A stretch of DNA of 64,000 nucleotides from Francisella uliginis. Its GTDB lineage: Bacteria > Pseudomonadota > Gammaproteobacteria > Francisellales > Francisellaceae. Below are positions 1 through 9,212 of this stretch, one piece after another (within the stretch, counting starts at the first letter, position 1; each line of letters begins with the position of its first letter). The notes below the pieces were generated by a model. It saw only the letters and a program-made list of their open reading frames with translations, searched no databases and was not told the DNA's origin. The stretch covers positions 2,170,001-2,234,000 of the forward strand of contig NZ_CP016796.1 of NCBI RefSeq assembly GCF_001895265.1. Reading direction: 5' to 3'. The position numbers and the translations under genes are program-made.

Positions 1-622
1 TTAAATCATTATATGTCTCACAACCAAATAACTTCGGTGATGCCGCTGCAATAAATGGTGCATGAGAGGCTTCTGCAACTTTCCCCATAACAGTAAGCCA
101 CTCAATGTCTTCTTGAGATTTATCAAAATCATAAAGTCCTATTAATGCACCATATGGTTCTCCACCAAATTGATCATATTCTGCAACATAAACCTTCTTA
201 AAGAAGTCACTACCAGATACATCTACACTATTATTCTCAAAATCTTCGGCTAACTCATCTTTTTCAACATCCATAATAGATAGCTGTGTATTTTGAAAAT
301 TAACACTATTTGCAACTTCTTGAACAGATCTCCAACTAGATTCTAATTTCTTAAAGTCTGGATGAGCTAGTACTTCTGATACCTGCTTATTAATCATACG
401 ATCAATCATATCTGTTACTCGATGAATCAAGTTTTTATCAATAACAGTCTCATCCTTCTTATTACTAAGTAATATCGATAATGCCGTCATTAATCTCGAT
501 TCATAACTAGCTTGTGATTTGTTATCACTTAGTTGATCTTGAGTTATAAGCTCAAAAGTATTACTCTCTTCAAAACCAGCAGCTGAAAGAATATCTGCAC
601 ATTTATATGTAGTTTCACTCAT
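1..622 (-). CDS. iglB: T6SS contractile sheath large subunit IglB/TssC (3' part outside window)
   Basis: The reverse-strand frame opens with ATG at 622 after a strong Shine-Dalgarno (AAAAGGGGAA) and stays open to the window edge, so about 207 N-terminal residues are present. The translation starts MSETTYKCADILSAAG and contains ESSWRSVQEV and GEPYGALIGLYDF, which look like TssC/VipB/IglB. TssC pairs with TssB to form the contractile sheath that drives the T6SS needle. It lies 17 bp downstream of the TssB/IglA gene, the usual sheath-pair arrangement. The family is about 500 aa, so most of the protein is missing here. The family call is confident; the igl name follows from the Francisella-like context. 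Confidence 0.9.
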   Translation of the reverse strand, partial: MSETTYKCADILSAAGFEESNTFELITQDQLSDNKSQASYESRLMTALSILLSNKKDETVIDKNLIHRVTDMIDRMINKQVSEVLAHPDFKKLESSWRSVQEVANSVNFQNTQLSIMDVEKDELAEDFENNSVDVSGSDFFKKVYVAEYDQFGGEPYGALIGLYDFDKSQEDIEWLTVMGKVAEASHAPFIAAASPKLFGCETYNDL

Positions 623-639
623 TCTAAATTCCCCTTTTA

Positions 640-1152
640 TCAAAGATCTTTATTAAGTTGGTATGACTCAAGTAAAGGAAGCTCTTCTTGAATCTTTTCT
701 ATAGCTTGTGAGCTATTAATCCCGTTATTTAATAAATTTCTAAGTTTTCTATTGTTATCTATAGTTGAACTAAACTCTTGAATTAACTTCTTAGCCTGAA
801 GTAATGACGCTAATTCAGGAATACGCTGAGCTATAGTATTTGGATCAAATACCTTCATAGAATTTACATCTAAATTTACTTTAATATCCTCACCACCTTC
901 TTTGATATGATTTGGAACACTGATATCTAATTTAATACCCATAGGTTCCATTACATCTGATAAGTTTGGACTTGCTAACTCATAAATTTCACGATTAGAT
1001 AGCTCTTTTTTTCTTTCCTGTGAATTGCCTAAAGAAAGATCTCCTACTAATAGCTGCCTAAAAGGTAACTCTTTTTTCTTTTTAGTTCCTTCAACTTCCA
1101 TATCATATGTAATTGTGATACGAGACTTTGGAATGGCTTGATTAACTTTCAT
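640..1152 (-). CDS. iglA: T6SS contractile sheath small subunit IglA/TssB
   Basis: This 170-aa protein has TssB features: an N-terminal IPKSRITITYDMEV strand segment, ELPFRQLLVGDLSLG, and a helical C-terminal half with VFDPNTIAQRIPELASLL. It interdigitates with IglB/TssC to build the cytoplasmic contractile sheath. The start at 1152 has a good Shine-Dalgarno (AGGGGAG). Francisella IglA is about 184 aa, so the length fits. It is the first gene of its transcription unit, separated from the upstream TssJ-like gene by about 350 bp, and a variant of the island's TGTAAC direct repeat lies 100 bp upstream. The sheath pair is therefore probably transcribed separately from the membrane-complex genes. 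Confidence 0.92.
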   Translation of the reverse strand: MKVNQAIPKSRITITYDMEVEGTKKKKELPFRQLLVGDLSLGNSQERKKELSNREIYELASPNLSDVMEPMGIKLDISVPNHIKEGGEDIKVNLDVNSMKVFDPNTIAQRIPELASLLQAKKLIQEFSSTIDNNRKLRNLLNNGINSSQAIEKIQEELPLLESYQLNKDL

Positions 1153-1501
1153 TTAAACTCCCCTTGTGTATTGTCTATGTTTAAGTTAAAAACTCTTTTA
1201 AAGTTTCTATGCACTAAGATAACCACTAGATGTGTCTTAAATATTAAGCATTTGTAAAATTTTGTAACTTTCTCTTATTTTTGATAAAAAATCTTGTTTT
1301 TATCATTTACATATTAGTAAAGTTAGCTTTATAAGGTTCATTTGCTATAAATAAAGATGTATATAGATAAGATATTCTTAGCAAAGTTATTAATATTGAT
1401 TTGAAGAAATAAACTAAAATGTTTTTTGAGTAACTGTATGTTTAACTATCATAAGCCTCTCTATTCTATTATCACTTTGTTTTGACCTGGCTACAGAACT
1501 T
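1153..1501 (-). promoter_or_regulatory. Intergenic promoter region of iglA-iglB with a degenerate TGTAAC direct repeat
   Basis: This 349-bp stretch has no supportable gene. It holds a diverged copy of the island's direct repeat at 1252-1270 (plus-strand TTGTAAAATTTTGTAACTT), whose near edge is 100 bp upstream of the iglA start. One half-site has lost the final C (TGTAAAA). A clear TATNAT box at the 34-nt spacing seen elsewhere is not present; TTATCT about 30 nt downstream of the repeat is a weak alternative. The segment at 1271-1501 is AT-rich with no recognisable element; it would hold the end of the upstream transcript. Promoter activity is inferred. Confidence 0.5.
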
Positions 1502-1939
1502 CTATGACACCTTCATTACATTATTTTTTGAGATGTTAACTGTTTTATCTTTTTGGCTATCTGGATTAATATAAAGTTTCCAGTGCCCCTCACTTGGTTT
1601 TTTCTTGAATAGGAAATATACCGATACACCTTCTTTTTCTGATTTTTCTATAGGTATAGACTGTTTACCTTTACTTGGATATACCAAAATACTATCATCC
1701 TTGCTATCCGTTTTAAGATAACTATCATATACACTATCAACATCACTATCTAAATAACTAAACATTGGTTCTTTTTTAACAATGACATAAAAAGGTTGAC
1801 CATCATTGCTTAGCTTATTTGGTTGAACTGTTAAATTAAAACTTGAGCTTGCACATCCTGAAAGGATTAAAAATAGTGCTGATATTAATGCTAGTTTTAT
1901 ATTTTTTAAGTAAGTATTTTTTATTCTAATATTTTTCAT
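1502..1939 (-). CDS. iglE: T6SS outer-membrane lipoprotein, TssJ/IglE-like
   Basis: This 145-aa protein has a lipoprotein signal peptide: a charged N-terminus, a hydrophobic stretch ending LILSGC, and Cys29 as the acylation site. The mature part has short beta segments with a pattern like TssJ (NLTVQPNKL..DGQPFYVIV, ILVYPSKGKQSI, VYFLFKKKP..HWKLYI). TssJ proteins anchor the TssL-TssM complex to the outer membrane. Francisella IglE (about 125 aa) is the equivalent lipoprotein. The start overlaps the preceding gene by 14 bp and is preceded by AAGG, suggesting translational coupling. It is the last gene of the iglI-to-iglE block. Lipoprotein status is clear; the TssJ role rests on fold-like pattern and context. 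Confidence 0.7.
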   Translation of the reverse strand: MKNIRIKNTYLKNIKLALISALFLILSGCASSSFNLTVQPNKLSNDGQPFYVIVKKEPMFSYLDSDVDSVYDSYLKTDSKDDSILVYPSKGKQSIPIEKSEKEGVSVYFLFKKKPSEGHWKLYINPDSQKDKTVNISKNNVMKVS

Positions 1940-2690
1940 TTTCTATAACCTTATATGCAAAATTTCCTGATAAACTTCTTCTATTTAGCGTGTCTCCTAA
2001 GTTTAGTGTTTCTAAACCATTATCAATTACTAATAGAATATTCTTAAAAACAACATGAAGATCAAAAGCAAGATTTGTGAGCTTTTCTATTACTTCATCA
2101 TAAAGTTGGCTAACTTTTTCTCTTGATTCTTGCGTTAACATCCTAAAAGTAATCTTGCCACTTATAGTAGTTAACCTCTCTGTATAAGTTTTTGATAATG
2201 GCTGATTCAGCTTAGCAACACCTAAGAAACTGCCTCTAACTTTATTGACATATTCTAGATCAACACTAACTCTGTATTTACCTAACGACTGGCGAATAAA
2301 CTGTTCTATAGCCGAAATAGATTTATTACTATAATCATCTTTAGAAAAAAAGATCTCGCCATTACGATAAATATTACTTTGATAGGTTAATAACTCAGGA
2401 TAAAGAGCATAATTATATAGCGTTAACCATTTTTCTAATATTTGACTCTTGAGACTTCTAGTTGCAGCAACATCTAAACAACCCTTAAGTATTGCTAAGT
2501 TCTTAGGATCTTTATTTAATAACCAAATATTAATCCAAATATTTATTACTTTGTCTTCAACTGTAACTTCCTTGATAATATAAACAGCATTGTCTTGCTT
2601 CCAGTTTGCATGCAAATGTTTCCTATAATTTGGATACTGCTCATTTATATAGCGAATACAATTTTTATAATTTCGTGGAAAAGGTATCAT
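1926..2690 (-). CDS. Putative T6SS baseplate protein, TssG/IglJ-like
   Basis: This 254-aa soluble protein has no signal peptide or membrane segment, so it is not the DotU/TssL protein that might be expected next to PdpB. It starts MIPFPRNYKNCIRYINEQYP. Its start overlaps the end of the upstream TssF-like gene (ATGA-type overlap), the normal tssF-tssG pairing. The length matches Francisella IglJ (about 257 aa) and it is shorter than canonical TssG (about 300-350 aa). TssG and TssF form baseplate wedges around the spike. The assignment rests on synteny and length more than on clear motifs. Confidence 0.55.
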   Translation of the reverse strand: MIPFPRNYKNCIRYINEQYPNYRKHLHANWKQDNAVYIIKEVTVEDKVINIWINIWLLNKDPKNLAILKGCLDVAATRSLKSQILEKWLTLYNYALYPELLTYQSNIYRNGEIFFSKDDYSNKSISAIEQFIRQSLGKYRVSVDLEYVNKVRGSFLGVAKLNQPLSKTYTERLTTISGKITFRMLTQESREKVSQLYDEVIEKLTNLAFDLHVVFKNILLVIDNGLETLNLGDTLNRRSLSGNFAYKVIENEKY

Positions 2691-4087
2691 TGAAAAACTC
2701 CCTTTAATCTAAAGTTATGTTTAGTATTTTTTTGCAAAAATACCTCTAATTGTCTAAGATAAAACCTAACCCAATCATGATAATTTTCAGAAACGCTTTT
2801 AAAATACAAAGATGTTTGCATTTGCTCATCTATAGTTATGTCATTAAGCCATGGTTGAATATCGACTAGTGCTGATATATCTGTAAATTTCAACAACCCC
2901 TTCCAATCTTGTAGCTGCCATCTATGGATATGAGGTATTTTAAGAATTTTCAATAAGGGCTCTATTAGATGAGCTTCATATAGAGAGTCAGAAGTTGTAA
3001 TTAAGCTCTTAACCTCTAACTTATATGTAGATATATTTTGGTTTAACCATTTCACTCTTGCTTTATGATAATTATTCATCAATGCTTGATCGAGCTTATG
3101 ACTAACATATATATCTGCCGAAATAGTTTTATTAAAAACTTGGGAGATTTGATTAAACTCTAAACCAACTCTGCCATCTTTATAAATCACTTTATAATCT
3201 ATAGGTGCTAAAGGCTGCTTATCTGCATATACAGTTAGTACTTCATGAATATAAAAATCAGCATTTATTTTTTCTTTGCCATTTAGCCAATAAACTTCAT
3301 AGTCGCCATCCATAACAAAGCTATCACTAATCGTCTGGTATTGATTAACCACGGGTATTAAATTTGTATGAAATAGATCATTTAATTGATCTTCATACAG
3401 CTCTTCAATAGAAAAACCTTGTACTAATAGCCTTATGGATTTGATCTTCTGTGAGAAATGTTGGTGTAAATTTACATTGATTCTAAACTGTAGCCTAGGA
3501 TCAGCTAAGTTTTGACGAAACCTCTGATTAGAATGCTGTACATAATCATAACCACAACTAATATCTACCTTTTTATCAAGCACAGAATCATCAGCAAATT
3601 CTATTTTCAAAGAAAGCTTATCTATGTTATTTAATTTTCTATAAATATTAACAAGCTGTTCTATAGGCATATAATCAGAATGTAGCCAAAAGCTAAAATT
3701 ATTATCTTGTAGGCTAAAGTATTCTGATTTAGCTGCAAATGTTAGTTCAACACCATGAAATTGATTTTCAACGCTAATTACATCAAAAGGTAGTATCCTT
3801 GTTGACATTGATGAATATAAAACCTGTTGTTGTTCTAATATGTCTATCCCAACCTGCTGTTCTATATCAATGTAGTTACTATCATCCTCTAAATAGCAAT
3901 CTGAAATTTTAATATAACACCCTTGAAAAGTTGGTGTTAACATATGAGGAAAATGAGTTTTTATCTTAGAAGAATATAAACAGCTTGTATAGTTTTTAAA
4001 ATCTTTTTCTACTTGTGTTTGTAGCTGATTAAGAGCACTCATCATCTCCTTTACAGTAATATTCTTATTCGATGATAATTCATTCAT
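2687..4087 (-). CDS. Putative T6SS baseplate protein, TssF/IglH-like
   Basis: This 466-aa soluble protein carries a TssF-like central segment: LFHTNLIPVVNQYQTISD resembles the TssF pattern in which a conserved 'lf.n..P..N' stretch precedes the residues joining the domains, followed by DFYIHEVLTVYAD. Francisella IglH is about 473 aa, so the length matches. TssF with TssG makes the baseplate wedge connecting the sheath end to the VgrG spike. It sits 25 bp downstream of the IcmF/PdpB gene and overlaps the TssG-like gene by 4 bp. No membrane segments or signal peptide are seen. Confidence is moderate because the sequence is strongly diverged. Confidence 0.6.
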   Translation of the reverse strand: MNELSSNKNITVKEMMSALNQLQTQVEKDFKNYTSCLYSSKIKTHFPHMLTPTFQGCYIKISDCYLEDDSNYIDIEQQVGIDILEQQQVLYSSMSTRILPFDVISVENQFHGVELTFAAKSEYFSLQDNNFSFWLHSDYMPIEQLVNIYRKLNNIDKLSLKIEFADDSVLDKKVDISCGYDYVQHSNQRFRQNLADPRLQFRINVNLHQHFSQKIKSIRLLVQGFSIEELYEDQLNDLFHTNLIPVVNQYQTISDSFVMDGDYEVYWLNGKEKINADFYIHEVLTVYADKQPLAPIDYKVIYKDGRVGLEFNQISQVFNKTISADIYVSHKLDQALMNNYHKARVKWLNQNISTYKLEVKSLITTSDSLYEAHLIEPLLKILKIPHIHRWQLQDWKGLLKFTDISALVDIQPWLNDITIDEQMQTSLYFKSVSENYHDWVRFYLRQLEVFLQKNTKHNFRLKGVFQ

Positions 4088-4112
4088 AATACATACCTAC
4101 CTAAATAGTCTT

Positions 4113-7100
4113 TTAATTAAACCAAATGTTTGAATAATCTATATCAAACGAAACCTTCGTCTCGTTATTATTAAAATTCCAAGAAAAAGTATTACCTTTA
4201 TGATCTGCTGATTTTAACAGCTTCCAAAAAGACCAGTCACCCTCTTTTGCTTGCTGAGCTATTAGATTTTTCTTATCACTAACTAGAGCAACCGATGCAA
4301 CTTTGTTTAGCCACCATTGAACTTCAAAAGTTTGTTTGACTCCTCCAACACCAATATCAGAAATACTATTTTTACCTACTGATAAAACACCTTCATAATA
4401 AGATACTTTTTTATCTTTAAAGAAAATCCAAGAGCTTTCAACATGGCTATAGCTTGGCAAAGACTCTGATGTTTTTAAAGTAAACTTTATAGGTTTTGGT
4501 TTACCATTAGCATCCCAAAGAAGTCTAGATAACTCATCTATCTTTTGATACTCTTTAAACTGCTTATCAGTAAGCCATTTATTTGTATCATAGTTTTTAA
4601 TTAGAGGTGCAATCTTTGCATAAGACTTCCAAAACTCACCGCCTTTACCAATAGTTTTCGTTAAAGTATCGACACTTATCGGATTACTAGAATTTTCTTT
4701 AAATGGGAAAGAGTCAAAAATCTTGTTATATGTTGCTTGTAAGTTTGTATTCCAATATTTTTGAACATCCTGCTGTAATAACTCAGTTGTTACTTGTTCA
4801 CTAACTACCGCAGGTTGAGAAAGAAGCTTCGCAAGTTTTGGTGTCGCTTTGATAGATTTCAAAAACTCGTCCATATCTTTCTCAAAAGGATGTTTATCAT
4901 TTTGATAAAGATCTATTAATACTTCTGGATTTGATTTTGCTTTATCTAATATATCAATATACTTATCCATAAGCTTGTTATAGCTTTTAATATCATTATA
5001 GAAGTTACTAACCCCTTTAAAGCCTTTTTCAGTCATAAATACATCTTTAAGCTGTAAAACATTCTTTTGGATAGCCGATAATGAAGACTCTAGATTTGAT
5101 GATGTATTAATTCTTTTTAGTCTCAATATCAAAGTATCAATATCTCTAGAGTTAACCTCAAACGCTTCTGTAGCCTTCTGATAATAGTAGTTTCTATAAG
5201 CTTTTATATATTTATCTAATGATGACTTAAACTCAGCATATATAGGATTAATATCAGCCCCTATCTCAGTATAAGCCTTAACAGTATTGGCAAGTTCTGA
5301 GTTAACAGGTTTTATGTTCTTTTGATAGAAATTATAACTATAGTAGTATTTATGTTCCTTAAGCGAGCTTAAATAAAACTTATCGCTAATGCTCTGTAGC
5401 ATAAAACTAGCTAATCTTTTATCCCATGGTGTTTTAGCTAATTGCTTTATACTATTTTTAATATTAGATAGCTGATTTACTTTATCTTGAATACTTTTTT
5501 CATCTACAACTGTTTCAATAGTATTTCTAAGCTCTAGGTAAGTAACAAAATGATTTAAAACTACTCTTTGTTCATATGAAAGAGATAGTTGATTACTTAA
5601 TTTAGAATCATGTATATGAATATTTAAATCATGATCATTTAATAGTTGATCTAATAGTGTTAACTCTAAAGCTTTATTTGTTACTGTTTTATCTAATGAG
5701 ACTTTTAGAGGGTCTTTTTGCTCAGATACCTGCATAACAAAGTTATCTATATACTCAATTGTTTTATTATCTTGTTGGCCATCAAAAGATATATCATACA
5801 CACTTTTAGCATTAGTCTTTTCATGATCAATCTCTAACCATACACTCAAAACATTCTCAGGAATTTTAGTGACTTTAGACCATAACCATAAATTATCCGA
5901 AATTAATTCTCTTACATTTGGATCTGTTATTTGGTTTTGAAGAATATTTAAAGCTAATTTTTGTATAGGATTATCAGCTTTTGATAATGCTCTAAGTATC
6001 ACATGATTGTAGATAAACTTTTCCCATAGTCTATCTAAGCGTTTCTTTCCAGCATTATGGTAAGCTAACTCAACAATCAAACTATTGTAAAAAACTTCAT
6101 TTAAGCTTTTATGGTAGTTTTCTAAGTTAATCTCACTTAAATATCCTGAATATTTACAAGTCAATGGTATTTGGCTAGCTATATTTTTAATATTGTTTTT
6201 AACCTGATACCAACCAGCTATGAAACATCCTGTTAATAAAAACATAGTTATAAAACAGATCATTTTCTTTAGCTTTTTTGTAAGCTTCTGAGTGGAATAA
6301 GCCTTTTCTATTAACCTACTCTTTAAGAATTTATTTCTTTTAAAAAGGTCAATACTAAACCCTCTATATCTAGCTATCTTATGGGGTATTTCTGCTTGTA
6401 ATAAGTTAATAAAATACTCATGACTAAGGCAATTATTTAAAAAACAATATAAATCCCTAACCTGCTCAGAGCTAAATGGCTGTTCACTTAGGTAAAGTTG
6501 TTTATCTGTATATTTATTAGTAACAAGATCAAACCATGATGAAGAAGGTTTCTCATTTGACCAAAAGTTTGTAATATTAGTAAGTTGCGCATATTCACAC
6601 CATGTCTTATAAGGAACATTATCATCTTGCTCAACTATATTTACTATATAGTTAAAATTACTAGATAAATATTTAGAAATATAAGTAAAACACTTATTCA
6701 TAGGATCCATTAAATTAGTTAAGTTAGTCTTATCTAATTTAGAGTTCACATTAACTACAACTAGATTTATACATCCTTTAAATACTTTATTAAATAAGCA
6801 TAAAATATCTGCTTCTTTGATATCTGATTCATGTAGTTTCTCAGGATTAATATAGAGCCTAAGCTGGTTGGATTCTAATTTAAAATAAATTCCAAACTCA
6901 TTTTCTATTTTAAGAGAATTATCAATCAGTATATTTTTCTTTGCAAAATATAGTCTGAACTTCTTCCATAAGCTTAATGATCGATAGAACTCAAGATATA
7001 TTTCATTAAGAGCATTAACTTTAAATAATTTAGCAAAAAAGCCATTTATCTTACCAAGGCCTTTTTTATAAAAAAGTAACCTTTGGATAAGCTTTTTATA

Positions 7101-7190
7101 CATTTTGATTATTATTATAAATATAGCTATAACTACTACACTTATAACTAGTATAGATAATATATTTTGTTTTTCGAATATTGCGTTCAT
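4113..7190 (-). CDS. pdpB: T6SS inner-membrane protein IcmF/TssM (PdpB)
   Basis: This 1025-aa protein has a membrane segment near residues 9-30 (ILSILVISVVVIAIFIIIIK) and another near 308-330 (MICFITMFLLTGCFIAGW). A large periplasmic region follows, with the IcmF-like C-terminal part (YYEGVLSVGKNSISDIGVGG and a W-rich beta end). TssM bridges the inner membrane to the TssJ lipoprotein. No GxxxxGK[ST] Walker A is visible in the cytoplasmic segment, as reported for Francisella PdpB and unlike many TssM proteins. PdpB is about 1093 aa, so the length fits. Three bases separate it from the VgrG/IglF-like gene upstream. The architecture and context make this call firm. Confidence 0.82.
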   Translation of the reverse strand: MNAIFEKQNILSILVISVVVIAIFIIIIKMYKKLIQRLLFYKKGLGKINGFFAKLFKVNALNEIYLEFYRSLSLWKKFRLYFAKKNILIDNSLKIENEFGIYFKLESNQLRLYINPEKLHESDIKEADILCLFNKVFKGCINLVVVNVNSKLDKTNLTNLMDPMNKCFTYISKYLSSNFNYIVNIVEQDDNVPYKTWCEYAQLTNITNFWSNEKPSSSWFDLVTNKYTDKQLYLSEQPFSSEQVRDLYCFLNNCLSHEYFINLLQAEIPHKIARYRGFSIDLFKRNKFLKSRLIEKAYSTQKLTKKLKKMICFITMFLLTGCFIAGWYQVKNNIKNIASQIPLTCKYSGYLSEINLENYHKSLNEVFYNSLIVELAYHNAGKKRLDRLWEKFIYNHVILRALSKADNPIQKLALNILQNQITDPNVRELISDNLWLWSKVTKIPENVLSVWLEIDHEKTNAKSVYDISFDGQQDNKTIEYIDNFVMQVSEQKDPLKVSLDKTVTNKALELTLLDQLLNDHDLNIHIHDSKLSNQLSLSYEQRVVLNHFVTYLELRNTIETVVDEKSIQDKVNQLSNIKNSIKQLAKTPWDKRLASFMLQSISDKFYLSSLKEHKYYYSYNFYQKNIKPVNSELANTVKAYTEIGADINPIYAEFKSSLDKYIKAYRNYYYQKATEAFEVNSRDIDTLILRLKRINTSSNLESSLSAIQKNVLQLKDVFMTEKGFKGVSNFYNDIKSYNKLMDKYIDILDKAKSNPEVLIDLYQNDKHPFEKDMDEFLKSIKATPKLAKLLSQPAVVSEQVTTELLQQDVQKYWNTNLQATYNKIFDSFPFKENSSNPISVDTLTKTIGKGGEFWKSYAKIAPLIKNYDTNKWLTDKQFKEYQKIDELSRLLWDANGKPKPIKFTLKTSESLPSYSHVESSWIFFKDKKVSYYEGVLSVGKNSISDIGVGGVKQTFEVQWWLNKVASVALVSDKKNLIAQQAKEGDWSFWKLLKSADHKGNTFSWNFNNNETKVSFDIDYSNIWFN

Positions 7191-7193
7191 TTT

Positions 7194-9206
7194 TTATTCC
7201 TCACTATAAACCAAAGACATCTGACTTTTATCAGATATAATTTGAGTTTTATTACTTGAAGTCTGTGAAAATATCTCTAAAGAACCTTCTTTTAGTTTCT
7301 TATTTTCTGCTTGATGAACAACTCCCGCTGAATCATTAGTGCCAAACGTCATTTTATTGATTTGAGAATCTTTATTAAAAGATTGATCTAACATGCTATG
7401 CCACATAACCTTATCAATAGAGCCATTTTCTTGACCTAAACTAATTGCCACTGGAGTACCATTACGTAAAGGCATAACCTGATGATCATGCAACACAAAA
7501 TACGGTAAGGTTATATACGATGGCTTGCTAGAGTTACCATTTAAAGCTGATGGTAACTTCACTATATAAGAAAGTTCTTTAGTAGTATGATCATGCATTA
7601 AAAAGGCAGTTTTTTCAGCAGCAATATCTTTATTAATATCCTTTTGAGTGTCCGTTTGATCTGCTGCAACAATAGAATAAGTCGTCTCTGTACCAGAAGC
7701 TTGACTATCAATCCAACCATAAATATTTAGATTTTTAATAGGTTTCTTAAACTCTGGAAAAGATAATGCTATAGCATCTATAGAGCATACCTGTGTTTTA
7801 ATATCGATACCTTGGTTTAATTGATAGTCGATACTAGATATATCTTTATCAGATGCACAAGTTGTATATACAGATGTCTGTCCTGCATATATAGCAACCT
7901 TATTATAATTTTTAAATGATATTTTTGCTCTAGAGATTACCAGATCTTGAGTAAACTGAGGCAGGATTTGTTTATATGACTTAGATAGAGTGAATTTACT
8001 TTTTGGCAATATAGTAAATTCTGCAGGAAAACGATGCCATTCAAGATTTACACATTTTAATTTTCTTTCTGTATTCTCAATTTCTTTTGTATAAAATTCT
8101 TTAGCACTTTCAAGCTGTGTTGATGCTACAGCATAACCAAATATATGATCTTTTCCAGCTAACACACTTTTACTCGATGCGTATATACTGTCAACGGGAG
8201 ACTCTTCTTGCGTTGCCCAATGCTGATTTATCAGATTGGTATTGCTAAAGCTATAATTTCCTATTTGGTTTATAATTTTTTTGATTATACCTGCAGACAA
8301 CTCAGGACTAGTGTCTCCTTTAGTTTCAGGTTTAGTTAAATCAACAATACTATAACTAGGATCTGTACTTGAATAGTTATAGATCAGTTGCAACTGATAA
8401 TGTCTCAGTGTATAAAAAAAGAAATCATAAAAACTACGTCTTGGATAATCACAATTTACACATATCCAATTATATTGAGTATCAAAGACTGTAACATCCT
8501 TACTAATATAAATATCGTTAATGCTTAATAAATTCTTAAAATTCTCAAAGATATTATTGAACACGTCGACATAACTAGACTGTGGATACACTTTAACTGG
8601 ATAATGCTGTTTAGCAATGAATGCAAAAGCATCTGTAAAAAATAGTTTGCAAGATAGATAATGTCTAACACCAACATAACTATCAACTTTACTTACTTGA
8701 TCTATTAGCTCTATAGCATTATTTTTTGCAAGATCAACATAACCTTTAACACTCCAACAGTTATCCGGATTAGGTTGACAGTTACTACTATCTTTTAAGC
8801 TCTCTTGATATGTTATCTCAATTACAAACTTATTTTGGTAATTAGCTAAATCACTCCATAAAGTCTCCTTGCTAAGATCATATGGAACATTAAATGATAA
8901 CTCTCCACTAAACCCATAAAGTTCAAAATCAATATCCAAATCTTTGATTTGACTTGTATGTAAATATTTTACTTTCTCAGTATTTAAAGATAAGTTTTCA
9001 TTTAAAGGAGTAATACTGACTTGTAAGCGCCCATTAGCAATTTTTCCTATCTGTTTACTCGCAAGCCATTTATTATATTGTTGTGCAAACTTAAGTTCTT
9101 CAATACTACTAGGAGCGTTATAGTTAAGCTGTGATTTAAGCTCCTCTAACTCTAGATCGTTAAACTTATCAAAATTAATTTCATCGAAAAATAAATTATC
9201 TAACAT
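7194..9206 (-). CDS. VgrG-like / IglF-like T6SS spike-complex protein
   Basis: This 670-aa protein lacks a signal peptide and membrane segments. The N-terminal half (from about residue 60) alternates beta segments in a way reminiscent of the gp27-like VgrG base (DIDFELYGFSGELSFNVP; RSFYDFFFYTLRHYQLQLIY). The C-terminal part near residues 575-640 has an OB-like segment (LRNGTPVAISLGQENGSI, then INKMTFGTNDSAGVVHQAEN) resembling the VgrG gp5 domain. It ends without a long beta-helix. By position and order of size it corresponds to Francisella IglF (about 577 aa). Whether it is a spike protein or a baseplate accessory cannot be settled here. It is co-transcribed with the IglI-like and PdpB genes. 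Confidence 0.5.
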   Translation of the reverse strand: MLDNLFFDEINFDKFNDLELEELKSQLNYNAPSSIEELKFAQQYNKWLASKQIGKIANGRLQVSITPLNENLSLNTEKVKYLHTSQIKDLDIDFELYGFSGELSFNVPYDLSKETLWSDLANYQNKFVIEITYQESLKDSSNCQPNPDNCWSVKGYVDLAKNNAIELIDQVSKVDSYVGVRHYLSCKLFFTDAFAFIAKQHYPVKVYPQSSYVDVFNNIFENFKNLLSINDIYISKDVTVFDTQYNWICVNCDYPRRSFYDFFFYTLRHYQLQLIYNYSSTDPSYSIVDLTKPETKGDTSPELSAGIIKKIINQIGNYSFSNTNLINQHWATQEESPVDSIYASSKSVLAGKDHIFGYAVASTQLESAKEFYTKEIENTERKLKCVNLEWHRFPAEFTILPKSKFTLSKSYKQILPQFTQDLVISRAKISFKNYNKVAIYAGQTSVYTTCASDKDISSIDYQLNQGIDIKTQVCSIDAIALSFPEFKKPIKNLNIYGWIDSQASGTETTYSIVAADQTDTQKDINKDIAAEKTAFLMHDHTTKELSYIVKLPSALNGNSSKPSYITLPYFVLHDHQVMPLRNGTPVAISLGQENGSIDKVMWHSMLDQSFNKDSQINKMTFGTNDSAGVVHQAENKKLKEGSLEIFSQTSSNKTQIISDKSQMSLVYSEE

Positions 9207-9212
9207 AACATT

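Noticed and set aside
1926..2690. DotU/TssL assignment for the 254-aa protein next to the TssJ-like lipoprotein
   Set aside because: There is no C-terminal membrane segment, which DotU/TssL requires. Overlap with the TssF-like gene favours TssG.
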